Below, piece after piece: positions 25,880 to 32,878 of a stretch of DNA of 32,878 nucleotides. This DNA is from Jeotgalibacillus terrae. Lineage in GTDB: Bacteria; Bacillota; Bacilli; Bacillales; Jeotgalibacillaceae. A program made the translations under genes and the position numbers. The notes under the pieces were generated by a model. That model saw nothing but the letters and a program-made list of their open reading frames with translations, searched no databases and was not told the DNA's origin. Numbering within the stretch: position 1 is the first letter of the stretch; each line of letters begins with the position of its first letter. The stretch is from NCBI RefSeq assembly GCF_016908195.1, contig NZ_JAFBDK010000027.1, positions 1 through 32,878 of the forward strand, read 5' to 3'.

Positions 25880-28800
25880 ATGTTTGAATGGGTGCTGAAA
25901 CGATCAAAAATATTTATGATTTTATTTGTATTATTCCTTATTGTCGGTGTACTGACGTTTCTGCAACTGCCACAGCGGGAAATTCCGGAAACGTCGATTA
26001 ACATCTCGACCATTTCCACTCCGTACCCCGGGGCAACACCTGAAACGGTGGAACGAACCGTCACAAATCCGATTGAACGGAATCTTGATGGCTTAGATGG
26101 TGTCGAGAGCGTATCGTCTTCATCAGCTGCAGGATTCTCACAGATTATCGTGGAGCTGACGGGTGGCGCTGATAAGCAGGAAACACTTTCAGCGATTAGA
26201 CAGGAAGTATCTGATGCCTCTTCCGGGTTCCCTGAAGAAGTACTTGAATCTACTGTCAGCGAAGCCGCTGCAAACTTCCCTGTCTCATCTTATATGCTGA
26301 CTGCTGAAAGCCGTGAAGATTTCGAAGGCTTACGATCAGTGATGAATACATGGGAAGAAGAGCTGACTGCTGTACCCGGCATTTCAGGTGTGACAGTTAA
26401 AGGTGTTCAGGAAGAAGAAATTATACTTACTTTAAACAGTGAGGATCTCGGGGAAAACGGTCTTGCCTTCCCTCAGGTACTGACAGCGATTGAAGAAGAA
26501 TTCAACCCTGTTCCGCTTGGCAAACAGGAACAGGAAGATACCATTTATCAACTATCTATTGAATCCTATTCATCTGTGGATGAAATGGAGCAGGTTGTAA
26601 TCGGACAGAACCCCGCAGGTGAAGCTGTGCTGCTTGGTGATGTGGGAACGATTGACATACAGCCGAAAGAAACTGAAGACCTGATCACTTTTAATGGTCA
26701 GCCTGCGGTTTCTGTTACAACATACTTAGAATCAGGCGAAGATATTCCTTCAGTCAGTGAAGCAGCTGAGGGGAAAGTTGCTGAACTTGAAGAACTGTTG
26801 CCTGACAATATTACACTCGAACCTTATTATTCACAGGCAAATCTTGTGAATGACATATTCCAGGGGCTGTTTTTCTCTCTTGCCATTGCCGTTCTTGCGG
26901 TTATTGTGACAAGTTCACTTGGCCTGACTGCAGGTGGTGCGATCGTCGTTGCGATTGCTGTACCAATGTCAGTGCTGATGGGAATTATCCCGCTGCCTGG
27001 GGCTGGCGTTGACCTGAATCAGATCTCAGTGATCGGGGTCATCATTGCACTTGGTATTCTTGTTGATGACTCAATTGTAGTCAATGATAATATTCAGCGC
27101 AGATTCAAGCTTGGTGATAAAGCACTTCCGGGTGTTGTCACGGGTGTAAAAGAAGTTTGGGTATCAATTGTGACTTCTTCACTGGCAATTGTATTCACCT
27201 TCCTCCCTCTTGTTTTCCTTTCTGGAGGAAATGGTGACTTTATCAGAGCGTTGCCTACTGTATTGATTACAACGATTATCGCTTCAACAATCGTTGCTCT
27301 ATTACTGGTACCAATGCTTCGCTACACGTTTTACCGCAACACCTCTAAAAAAATGTCAGATTCACCGGGACTGCTTGGCAAACCGCTGAATGCAATTGCT
27401 GATTTCTATGCAGACCGTATTTTGAGAAAAACGGCTAAAAAGCCTTTATTAACAGGTGCAGTCGGTTTGATCGTTACAACGCTGCTATTCGGACTAGTCG
27501 TACTGACTCCGTTCGAGTTTTTCCCTGCAGCTGACCGCGAAGAAGTAACCGTTGATGTAACGCTTCCAATCGGTACGCCGCTTGAAGAGACTGAAAGCAC
27601 ACTGCTTGAAATGGCAGACCTACTTGCGCAGGATGAAGGCGTATATGAAACTAGCGTCTTTGCCGGAACGGGACTGCCGAATCTTTTCAACAGCTCACTC
27701 AATACAACAGGTGAATATACAGGACAGATCGTTGCGAGGGTTGACCGTGAAAATCAGACAGCCCAGGGCTTGATCGAAGACTGGACAGATGAACTGAGAA
27801 GCCAGTATCCTGATGCAATCATATTCATGAATACAATTGAACAGGGGCCACCATCAGGAGCACCTGTAACCGTTACTGTAAAAGGACCTGAACTTGAGGA
27901 ACTTACATCCATTCGTGATGATGTCATGACACAAATTGAGGACCTGGGCGTTGATTTAGTGCTTGATAACATTGGAGAAGAACAGCCAGTGATATCATAT
28001 GTACCTGACAGGGCCGCTCTAGAAGAAAATGACATCAGTATTCAGTCCATCAGCCAGCAGATCCGCCTTGTCACTGAAGGCATTCCAATGGCTTCGTTTG
28101 ATGATGGCGTTGTGCAGCGCGATATGAAGGTACTCGTTGATCCGGTTGAAGAAGGACAGGAAATTCCGCTTGATGAGATCGAAGTCGCTGCCCAGTCGCA
28201 GCAGGGTCCTCCTCAGCTGATCCCGCTTTCTGACCTTGTTACAGCTGAAGAAACGTCCCAGCTGCAGCGGATTCAGCATGAAGAGGGTGAACGCGCGATT
28301 ACAATCCGTGCTTTCCCTGGAGATGTGGAAGATCTTGAAGCAAAAACAACTGATATCGTTGAAGACGTCCGCTCATCCCTGGGTGAAGAATACTCACTCA
28401 CGATCGGTGGGGAAAATGAAGCACAGAATGACTTCTTCTCAGAGATCATTTTATTATTTACAATTGTCATCTTTCTTGTCTACCTGCTGATTGCTTTCCA
28501 GTTCAACTCTCTGTCACTGCCATTCCTTGTACTGACAGCAGTGTACCTGGCAATTGCAGGGGCAATTCTTGGACTGTTTGTCACGCAGACGCCGATCAGC
28601 TTCCTTGCTGTTATGGGTATGGTTTCACTGACAGGTATCGTGGTGAGGAACTCAGTTGTTCTCATTGACTTTATCGAACAGGGTGTTGCCAGTGGCATGA
28701 AGGTTATGGATGCCGTGATTGAATCAGGACGCGTCAGAATCCGTCCGATTGTACTGACTGCGCTCACATCCATTGTAGCCCTGATCCCTGTTGCAGTAAG

Positions 28801-28954
28801 CGGAGATGCACTCTTTACACCACTTGCGGTTACAATCATTGCAGGTATCGCATTCTCCACACTGCTGACATTGATTATTGTTCCAATGCTCTACCTTGTA
28901 TTCCTGCGTTTCAGACGTAAAGGGAAAGAATTGAAAAAGAGCGGTCAATATTAA
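25880..28954 (+). CDS. RND-family efflux transporter (AcrB-like)
   Basis: A proton-driven exporter of 1024 aa. It has a first membrane helix (about 10-30), the periplasmic-type porter domain beginning with YPGATPETVERTVTNPIE, a cluster of membrane helices from about 335, the proton-relay pair D396-D397 in LGILVDDSIVV, a second large loop (about 550-850) and the final helices ending LIIVPMLYLVFLRFRRKGKEL. Gram-positive RND pumps work without an outer-membrane channel. Candidate substrates are lipopeptides, lipids or drugs, and none can be chosen. TTGACA at 25817 and a CACAA/TTGTG dyad at 25821-25839 precede it, but no good -10 is seen. Confidence 0.93.
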   Translation: MFEWVLKRSKIFMILFVLFLIVGVLTFLQLPQREIPETSINISTISTPYPGATPETVERTVTNPIERNLDGLDGVESVSSSSAAGFSQIIVELTGGADKQETLSAIRQEVSDASSGFPEEVLESTVSEAAANFPVSSYMLTAESREDFEGLRSVMNTWEEELTAVPGISGVTVKGVQEEEIILTLNSEDLGENGLAFPQVLTAIEEEFNPVPLGKQEQEDTIYQLSIESYSSVDEMEQVVIGQNPAGEAVLLGDVGTIDIQPKETEDLITFNGQPAVSVTTYLESGEDIPSVSEAAEGKVAELEELLPDNITLEPYYSQANLVNDIFQGLFFSLAIAVLAVIVTSSLGLTAGGAIVVAIAVPMSVLMGIIPLPGAGVDLNQISVIGVIIALGILVDDSIVVNDNIQRRFKLGDKALPGVVTGVKEVWVSIVTSSLAIVFTFLPLVFLSGGNGDFIRALPTVLITTIIASTIVALLLVPMLRYTFYRNTSKKMSDSPGLLGKPLNAIADFYADRILRKTAKKPLLTGAVGLIVTTLLFGLVVLTPFEFFPAADREEVTVDVTLPIGTPLEETESTLLEMADLLAQDEGVYETSVFAGTGLPNLFNSSLNTTGEYTGQIVARVDRENQTAQGLIEDWTDELRSQYPDAIIFMNTIEQGPPSGAPVTVTVKGPELEELTSIRDDVMTQIEDLGVDLVLDNIGEEQPVISYVPDRAALEENDISIQSISQQIRLVTEGIPMASFDDGVVQRDMKVLVDPVEEGQEIPLDEIEVAAQSQQGPPQLIPLSDLVTAEETSQLQRIQHEEGERAITIRAFPGDVEDLEAKTTDIVEDVRSSLGEEYSLTIGGENEAQNDFFSEIILLFTIVIFLVYLLIAFQFNSLSLPFLVLTAVYLAIAGAILGLFVTQTPISFLAVMGMVSLTGIVVRNSVVLIDFIEQGVASGMKVMDAVIESGRVRIRPIVLTALTSIVALIPVAVSGDALFTPLAVTIIAGIAFSTLLTLIIVPMLYLVFLRFRRKGKELKKSGQY

Positions 28955-28962
28955 TTGAGCCG

Positions 28963-28994
28963 GAGCCGTCCTATCGGGACGGCTCTTTTGTTTT
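28963..28994 (+). terminator. Terminator of the RND gene
   Basis: GAGCCGTCC (28963-28971) and GGACGGCTC (28977-28985) form a 9-bp stem with TATCG loop, followed by TTTTGTTTTG. Confidence 0.92.
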
Positions 28995-29025
28995 GTGCTT
29001 ATATTTCTAATCGCCTTCCCCCTTT

Positions 29026-29034
29026 TGTTATAAT
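29026..29034 (+). promoter_or_regulatory. Extended -10 promoter of the extended SDR gene
   Basis: TGTTATAAT combines a perfect TATAAT with the TGn extension. The -35 region (TCTAAT, around 29006) is poor, as is usual for extended -10 promoters. Confidence 0.6.
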
Positions 29035-29066
29035 GAACCGTGAATGCTTGTAAAAAGGAGATCGCG

Positions 29067-30107
29067 ATGAATATCATGCTGACTGGAGCTACAGGATTTG
29101 TAGGCTCTAAATTAATGCTTTCGCTTTTAGATAAAGGACACACCCTCTACCCAGTCGTACGAAGCAGAAAAAAGATTAATCAATTCATAGAAAAAATTCC
29201 GTCAGATCAGACTGAAAGAATCCATCCTGTCGAAGGCGATATTACACAGCCTGACTTTGGCATAACTGAAGCTGAATCACTGAACGGAAAAATTGATATT
29301 TTGTACCATACCGCTGCTTTTCTATCATTTGACCCAAAAGATCGTGAAAAGACGTTCACAGCCAATGTGGATGGCACGGCCCATGCGCTTGAGTTAGCAG
29401 AAAAACTGCAGATCCCTGCACTTTATCACGTGAGTACTGCTTATACGTCAGGCCTTTCAGATATAGCAGCAGAGGAGATTCACTCAACAGAAAGAGCATT
29501 TGTAAATGATTATGAAGAAAGTAAAAACCATGCTGAACACATTGTCTGGGAAAAGCGGAATGAGATGAAGATCAGTATTTTCAGACCTTCAATCATTGTG
29601 GGTGACACAAGTACCGGCGAAGCTGACACAACGTTTGCGTTATACGGCCTGCTAAAAGCTGTAGCGCTGTTGAAAAAGCTGATCGCACGCGGACGGGTCA
29701 GTGAGGATAAAATGATTAAGCTGCTCTGTGATCCCGAAGCTGCCAATAATGTCGTCCCAGTTAATTATGTAGTGGACGTCCTGACAGCAGCTGCTGATCA
29801 TGCTGAAGCGGGCACCATTTATCACATTTCAAACAATAAAGCACCGGATAATGCAACTGTGATGGAATGGATCAGAGAGGAAAGCGGCGTGGAAAACCTG
29901 TCAGTAACAGCAGATGCAGTCGATCTATCTGAGGAGGATGCAGTGATCAACGCACCGATGAGTGTGTTTCATTCGTACCTTTCAAGAACGGTTGTGTTTC
30001 AGGATCCAAACACGAAAGCCTTACTTGAAGCTGCAGGCTATCCGGCGTTTGAATTAACTGACCAGCAATATCAGATGCTGATCAGCACGTATTTCAAAGA
30101 AAATTAA
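29067..30107 (+). CDS. Extended SDR / thioester-reductase-like protein
   Basis: A 346-aa Rossmann protein. The NAD(P) motif is TGATGFVGSK (about residues 6-15), and the active-site pattern VSTAYTSG and YEESKNHAE supplies the Ser/Thr and the Tyr-x-x-x-Lys pair. Its layout is of the NAD_binding_4 (fatty-acyl/thioester reductase) group rather than a sugar epimerase. ATG 29067 is chosen because AAAGGAG lies before it and the longer frame from 29040 includes that site. Substrate unknown. Flanked by terminators, so it is a single-gene unit. Confidence 0.88.
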   Translation: MNIMLTGATGFVGSKLMLSLLDKGHTLYPVVRSRKKINQFIEKIPSDQTERIHPVEGDITQPDFGITEAESLNGKIDILYHTAAFLSFDPKDREKTFTANVDGTAHALELAEKLQIPALYHVSTAYTSGLSDIAAEEIHSTERAFVNDYEESKNHAEHIVWEKRNEMKISIFRPSIIVGDTSTGEADTTFALYGLLKAVALLKKLIARGRVSEDKMIKLLCDPEAANNVVPVNYVVDVLTAAADHAEAGTIYHISNNKAPDNATVMEWIREESGVENLSVTADAVDLSEEDAVINAPMSVFHSYLSRTVVFQDPNTKALLEAAGYPAFELTDQQYQMLISTYFKEN

Positions 30108-30120
30108 ATATCTTCATGAG

Positions 30121-30150
30121 AAGCTGTGACGATAATGTCACAGCTTTTTT
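30121..30150 (+). terminator. Terminator of the extended SDR gene
   Basis: AAGCTGTGAC (30121-30130) and GTCACAGCTT (30137-30146) with a 6-nt loop, followed by TTTT. Confidence 0.92.
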
Positions 30151-30395
30151 ATATGATTCTGATATCTGCCACAAATTTTTCTCAACAAATTCAGGAGTTT
30201 TATGCTGATATAATCTTTCGAGTAACTAATGGAAATCACTTTAACACACCAACGCATATACTTGCTAAAGTAAAGCGTTTTTCCATTTTTATGCTTGGAA
30301 ATGAATATTCATATTTTGTATATTCAATGTATAAATAATTCCAATTAACGCTTCTAAAACACTTATAAATCAATATTCTTTCCTGTAATCTCCTA
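30151..30395. other. AT-rich gap before the symporter gene
   Basis: A 70-codon plus-strand frame starting at 30126 begins inside the terminator and has no ribosome-binding site, so I do not count it as a gene. No repeats or riboswitch-like elements were recognised. The region may be promoter or leader DNA. Confidence 0.5.
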
Positions 30396-30424
30396 TTTAC
30401 AATGAATAATAATTTTTATATATT
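30396..30424 (+). promoter_or_regulatory. Promoter of the sodium/amino-acid symporter gene
   Basis: TTTACA (30396-30401), 17-bp spacer, TATATT (30419-30424), about 40 bp before the start codon. Confidence 0.55.
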
Positions 30425-30464
30425 ATACAACATTCAAATAATTTAGACTTATGAGGTGATTAAA

Positions 30465-31892
30465 TTGCAGGGAATGATTGATTCGATTAACAATGTTTTA
30501 TGGACGTATGTATTAATTGCAGTGTTACTTGGAGCTGGTGTTTACTTTACGATTGCCACAAGATTTGTGCAGTTCAGGTATTTAAAAGAAATGGTGAAAG
30601 TACTTGGTGACAAGTCTGTTGTGCCAAACGGTATGAAGAGTATCAGCTCATTTAAATCATTTTCAATCGGGGCTGCTACAAGAATTGGTACAGGAAATCT
30701 TGCCGGTGTTGCAGTCGCCATTGTCATTGGCGGACCCGGAGCTGTGTTTTGGATGTGGATCGTGGCACTTCTCGGAGGTGCGACGAGCTTCATTGAGAGC
30801 ACACTGGCACAGGTGTATAAAGTAAGAGATGGCAGTGCATACAGAGGCGGACCCGCTTATTATATTGAGCGCGGTCTGAATAAAAGATGGCTGGGCATTA
30901 TTTTCGCGGTCCTCATTGCGATTACTTTCGGATTGATTTTTAATTCAGTGCAGAGTAATACGATTTCCCTGGCATTTGAAAGTGCTTTTGGCATTGATCG
31001 TCTGATTGTTGGCGGGATCGTGACTGTGTTAACGGGTCTGATTATATTCGGAGGCGTACACCGGATTGCCAGCTTTTCGAGTGTGATTGTACCTGTGATG
31101 GCGGTTTTATATATCGTCATTGCGCTTGTCGTCATCGTCATGAATTTCTCACAGATTCCTGCTGTATTTATGACAATTATTAATAGCGCGTTCGGGTTTG
31201 AACAGGCGCTTGGCGGCGGTATTGGTGCTGCCATTATGCAGGGCGTCAGACGTGGACTTTTCTCCAACGAAGCCGGTATGGGTAGTGCACCAAACGCAGC
31301 AGCGACTGCAAACGTCAGCCACCCCGCCAAACAGGGCTTCATTCAGACGCTTGGCGTGTATGTCGATACGCTGATTGTATGTTCTGCGACAGCTTTTATC
31401 ATTCTGGTCAATACTGATTATCAGGCAAGCGGACTTGAGGGAATTGAATTGCTTCAAAGCTCCCTGAGTGCACAGGTTGGTGACTGGGCAGGTATCTTTA
31501 TCGCACTTGCCATCTTTATGTTCGCATTCAGTTCCATTATCGGCAGCTATTATTATGGTGAAACAAATATTGAGTTTATTAGGAAAAACAAAACTGCCCT
31601 CAACGTTTACCGCGTTCTGACGATGGGACTTGTGATGTTTGGTTCATATGCAAGTCTTGGCATGGTATGGAGTATGGCGGATGTGTTTATGGCGCTTATG
31701 ACGCTCATTAATATGATTGGTATTGTGCTGCTGAGCGGTATTGCCATTAAAGTGCTGAAAGATTATGAAGCGCAGCGTCGTATGGGACTTGACCCTATTT
31801 TCAAACCAACCTCACTGGGCATTAAAAACACTGATTGCTGGGAAGAAGTACACGAGACATTTACGAAGGAGAAGGATGAAAAAGTTTCATAA
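30465..31892 (+). CDS. Sodium:alanine/glycine symporter family (AGCS) protein
   Basis: A 475-aa membrane transporter with about ten or eleven hydrophobic segments. The AGCS family marks are present: ATRIGTGNLAGVAVAI, GGPGAVFWMW, GGPAYYIERGL and RRGLFSNEAGMGSAPNAAATA. It imports alanine, glycine or glutamine with Na+ (B. subtilis AlsT is one). The substrate is not decided here. TTG 30465 follows GAGGTG by six bases, whereas GTG 30456 would lie inside that site. ATG 30474 is a possible alternative. Confidence 0.9.
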   Translation: MQGMIDSINNVLWTYVLIAVLLGAGVYFTIATRFVQFRYLKEMVKVLGDKSVVPNGMKSISSFKSFSIGAATRIGTGNLAGVAVAIVIGGPGAVFWMWIVALLGGATSFIESTLAQVYKVRDGSAYRGGPAYYIERGLNKRWLGIIFAVLIAITFGLIFNSVQSNTISLAFESAFGIDRLIVGGIVTVLTGLIIFGGVHRIASFSSVIVPVMAVLYIVIALVVIVMNFSQIPAVFMTIINSAFGFEQALGGGIGAAIMQGVRRGLFSNEAGMGSAPNAAATANVSHPAKQGFIQTLGVYVDTLIVCSATAFIILVNTDYQASGLEGIELLQSSLSAQVGDWAGIFIALAIFMFAFSSIIGSYYYGETNIEFIRKNKTALNVYRVLTMGLVMFGSYASLGMVWSMADVFMALMTLINMIGIVLLSGIAIKVLKDYEAQRRMGLDPIFKPTSLGIKNTDCWEEVHETFTKEKDEKVS

Positions 31893-31899
31893 CATAAGG

Positions 31900-31933
31900 A
31901 AATTCCGGGACAATGAATGTCCCGGAATTTTTT
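31900..31933. terminator. Convergent terminator (symporter/DsbA)
   Basis: AAATTCCGGGAC and GTCCCGGAATTT form a 12-bp perfect stem with a 7-nt loop between 31900 and 31930, followed by T on the plus strand and, less strongly, by TCCTTATG on the minus strand. It serves mainly the symporter gene and probably also the DsbA gene ending at 31938. Confidence 0.9.
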
Positions 31934-31937
31934 CTGG

Positions 31938-32639
31938 TTATACGTCACATGAATCGTCTGTGCAGGCATTTCCCTGTCCGCCAACGTTAACAAGAGGTGA
32001 CTGATTGGTTTCTTCCCATACTTTTTCAAGTGCCTGGGTAAATACCTCATCAGGCTGTGCCCCTGAGATCGCGTATTTATTTTCAAGCACGAAAAACGGT
32101 ACACCGGATACACCGATCTGTGCGGCTTTCTGAATATCTGCGTTCATCTCAGCAGCGTACTGATCTGATTCAAGTACTTCACGTGCCTTCTCACCATTAA
32201 GACCAGCTTCCTCTGCAATGGCAACAAGCTGATCATGATCGCCAATATGCTTGGATTCAAGGAAATAAGCACTTAACAGCTTTTCAGTGAGCACGCCGTC
32301 TTTTCCGTGTTCAGCAGCAAAGTGCGTCAGTCTGTGCGCATCCTGCGTATTCGTGCGCTTCATTTTTGAAAAGTCATAATCCAGGCCGACTTCTTTCGCC
32401 TGTGCGACTACATTGTTTGTCATGTCAACTGCCTGATCGTAAGACATACCATACTTTTTCGCAAGTGCTGAAACAGTATCTTCACTTGCATTCTTAGGCG
32501 CGTCCGGATCAAGCTGGAAGCTGCGGTAGACGACTTCGACCTGATCTTTATGCTCAAAGTTGTTCAGTGCATGTTCAAGTTTTCTCTTACCGATATAGCA
32601 AAATGGGCAAACGTAATCTGACCATACTTCAATTTTCAT
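31938..32639 (-). CDS. DsbA family oxidoreductase (FrnE-like)
   Basis: A 233-aa thioredoxin-fold protein with a helical insertion, of the FrnE/polyketide-biosynthesis DsbA group (YwbO-like). The redox motif is C11-P-F-C14 in SDYVCPFCYIGK. The cis-Pro loop is GVSGVPFFVLENKYAISGAQ. There is no signal peptide, so it should act in the cytosol. The C-terminal NACTDDSCDV adds a second Cys pair that may act in relay. AGGAGGG precedes the ATG. Confidence 0.92.
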   Translation of the reverse strand: MKIEVWSDYVCPFCYIGKRKLEHALNNFEHKDQVEVVYRSFQLDPDAPKNASEDTVSALAKKYGMSYDQAVDMTNNVVAQAKEVGLDYDFSKMKRTNTQDAHRLTHFAAEHGKDGVLTEKLLSAYFLESKHIGDHDQLVAIAEEAGLNGEKAREVLESDQYAAEMNADIQKAAQIGVSGVPFFVLENKYAISGAQPDEVFTQALEKVWEETNQSPLVNVGGQGNACTDDSCDV

Positions 32640-32720
32640 AGGTGAATCCCTCCTGATGTGTTGATAGTGTTATCTTACAATGTTTGTTTTGGTTTATCGA
32701 AGGATCTGCTTGTAGAGAGG

Positions 32721-32803
32721 TGTGGTGGTTCGGAGAAAAATGTGGTGGGTTCGGAGGATAAAGGTAGGTCTTCATAGAAAAGAGGTAAGCGTCAAAGCAT
32801 TCA
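32721..32803. repeat. Degenerate ~21-bp tandem array C (short)
   Basis: Two clear units, TGTGGTGGTTCGGAGAAAAA (32721-32740) and its near copy at 32741-32761, are followed by two eroded units from 32762 and 32783 that keep the G-rich opening (AGGTAGGT, AGGTAAGC). The spacing is 20-21 bp. It lies upstream of the DsbA gene. Confidence 0.5.
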
Positions 32804-32839
32804 CACGTTGATTACTTTCATGGTCATATTTGAGGCAAC

Positions 32840-32872
32840 AGAAAAGCCGTACCCTTCCGGGACGGCTTTTCT
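32840..32872. terminator. Strong terminator near the window's right edge
   Basis: AGAAAAGCCGT (32840-32850) and ACGGCTTTTCT (32862-32872) form an 11-bp stem with an inner CCC/GGG pairing. A/T on both sides allows either strand. It probably ends a gene outside the window on the right. Confidence 0.85.
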
Positions 32873-32878
32873 CTAATG

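Noticed and set aside
25527-25887. Plus- and minus-strand frames across array B
   Set aside because: Low-complexity by-products of the repeat, without ribosome sites.
30126-30338. 70-aa plus-strand frame after the extended SDR gene
   Set aside because: It starts inside a terminator hairpin, has no ribosome site, and shows no family features.

Overview
The window looks like a chromosomal segment of a low-to-moderate GC Firmicute of the order Bacillales. The gene order suf (C-D-S-U-B), metNPQ, yusE-yusF, gcvH, yusI, fadE-fadA-fadN, fadM, yusU, yusV is the conserved Bacillus subtilis neighbourhood. Non-B. subtilis insertions and degenerate 21-bp intergenic repeats suggest a Bacillaceae/Planococcaceae relative (Jeotgalibacillus-like is a guess, not shown). 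No tRNA, rRNA, transposase or CRISPR array was seen.

Layout. (1) Positions 1-3.4 kb, strikingly AT-rich: a tightly coupled two-gene accessory unit on the minus strand. It encodes a DNA methyltransferase (FDPFHGSGTT and TSPPYGD motifs) followed after one base by a MORC/MutL-like GHKL ATPase carrying a Gly-Pro-Glu-Pro minisatellite. It sits just past the terminator of the suf operon and is the best candidate for an uncharacterised defence or modification system. (2) 3.5-8.8 kb: complete sufCDSUB iron-sulfur assembly operon (minus strand) with promoter and terminator. (3) 8.8-9.05 kb: a previously easy-to-miss 64-aa small gene with an apparent non-canonical start and its own terminator. (4) 9.4-12.3 kb: metNPQ methionine importer under a SAM-I riboswitch, with full promoter, aptamer and terminator. 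(5) 12.3-14.2 kb: YusE thioredoxin-like, YusF Toprim, GcvH and YusI (ArsC/Spx-like). (6) 14.2-15.3 kb: short-chain dehydrogenase plus ArsR repressor, with a 26-bp palindromic operator over the promoter. (7) 15.4-22.3 kb: fadN-fadA-fadE beta-oxidation operon with FadR box and cre site, interrupted by a GC-rich interspersed repeat between fadA and fadE, and then fadM. (8) 22.4-24.3 kb: two CotF-like spore coat genes, yusU, and yusV (Fur-regulated siderophore ATPase). (9) 24.3-32.9 kb: thioredoxin-like protein with a HAD phosphatase, RND exporter, extended SDR, AGCS-family sodium/amino-acid symporter, and FrnE-type DsbA oxidoreductase.

Most of the content is ordinary core metabolism: Fe-S cluster assembly, methionine uptake, lipoyl/glycine cleavage, fatty-acid catabolism and iron uptake. 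Nearly every transcription unit ends in a clear rho-independent hairpin. The unusual layers are the AT-rich methyltransferase/GHKL pair, three intergenic arrays of degenerate ~21-bp repeats with different consensus sequences, the small gene upstream of sufC, and a second structured element in the met leader. Several gene starts were moved downstream because the longest open frame would begin inside the ribosome-binding site.
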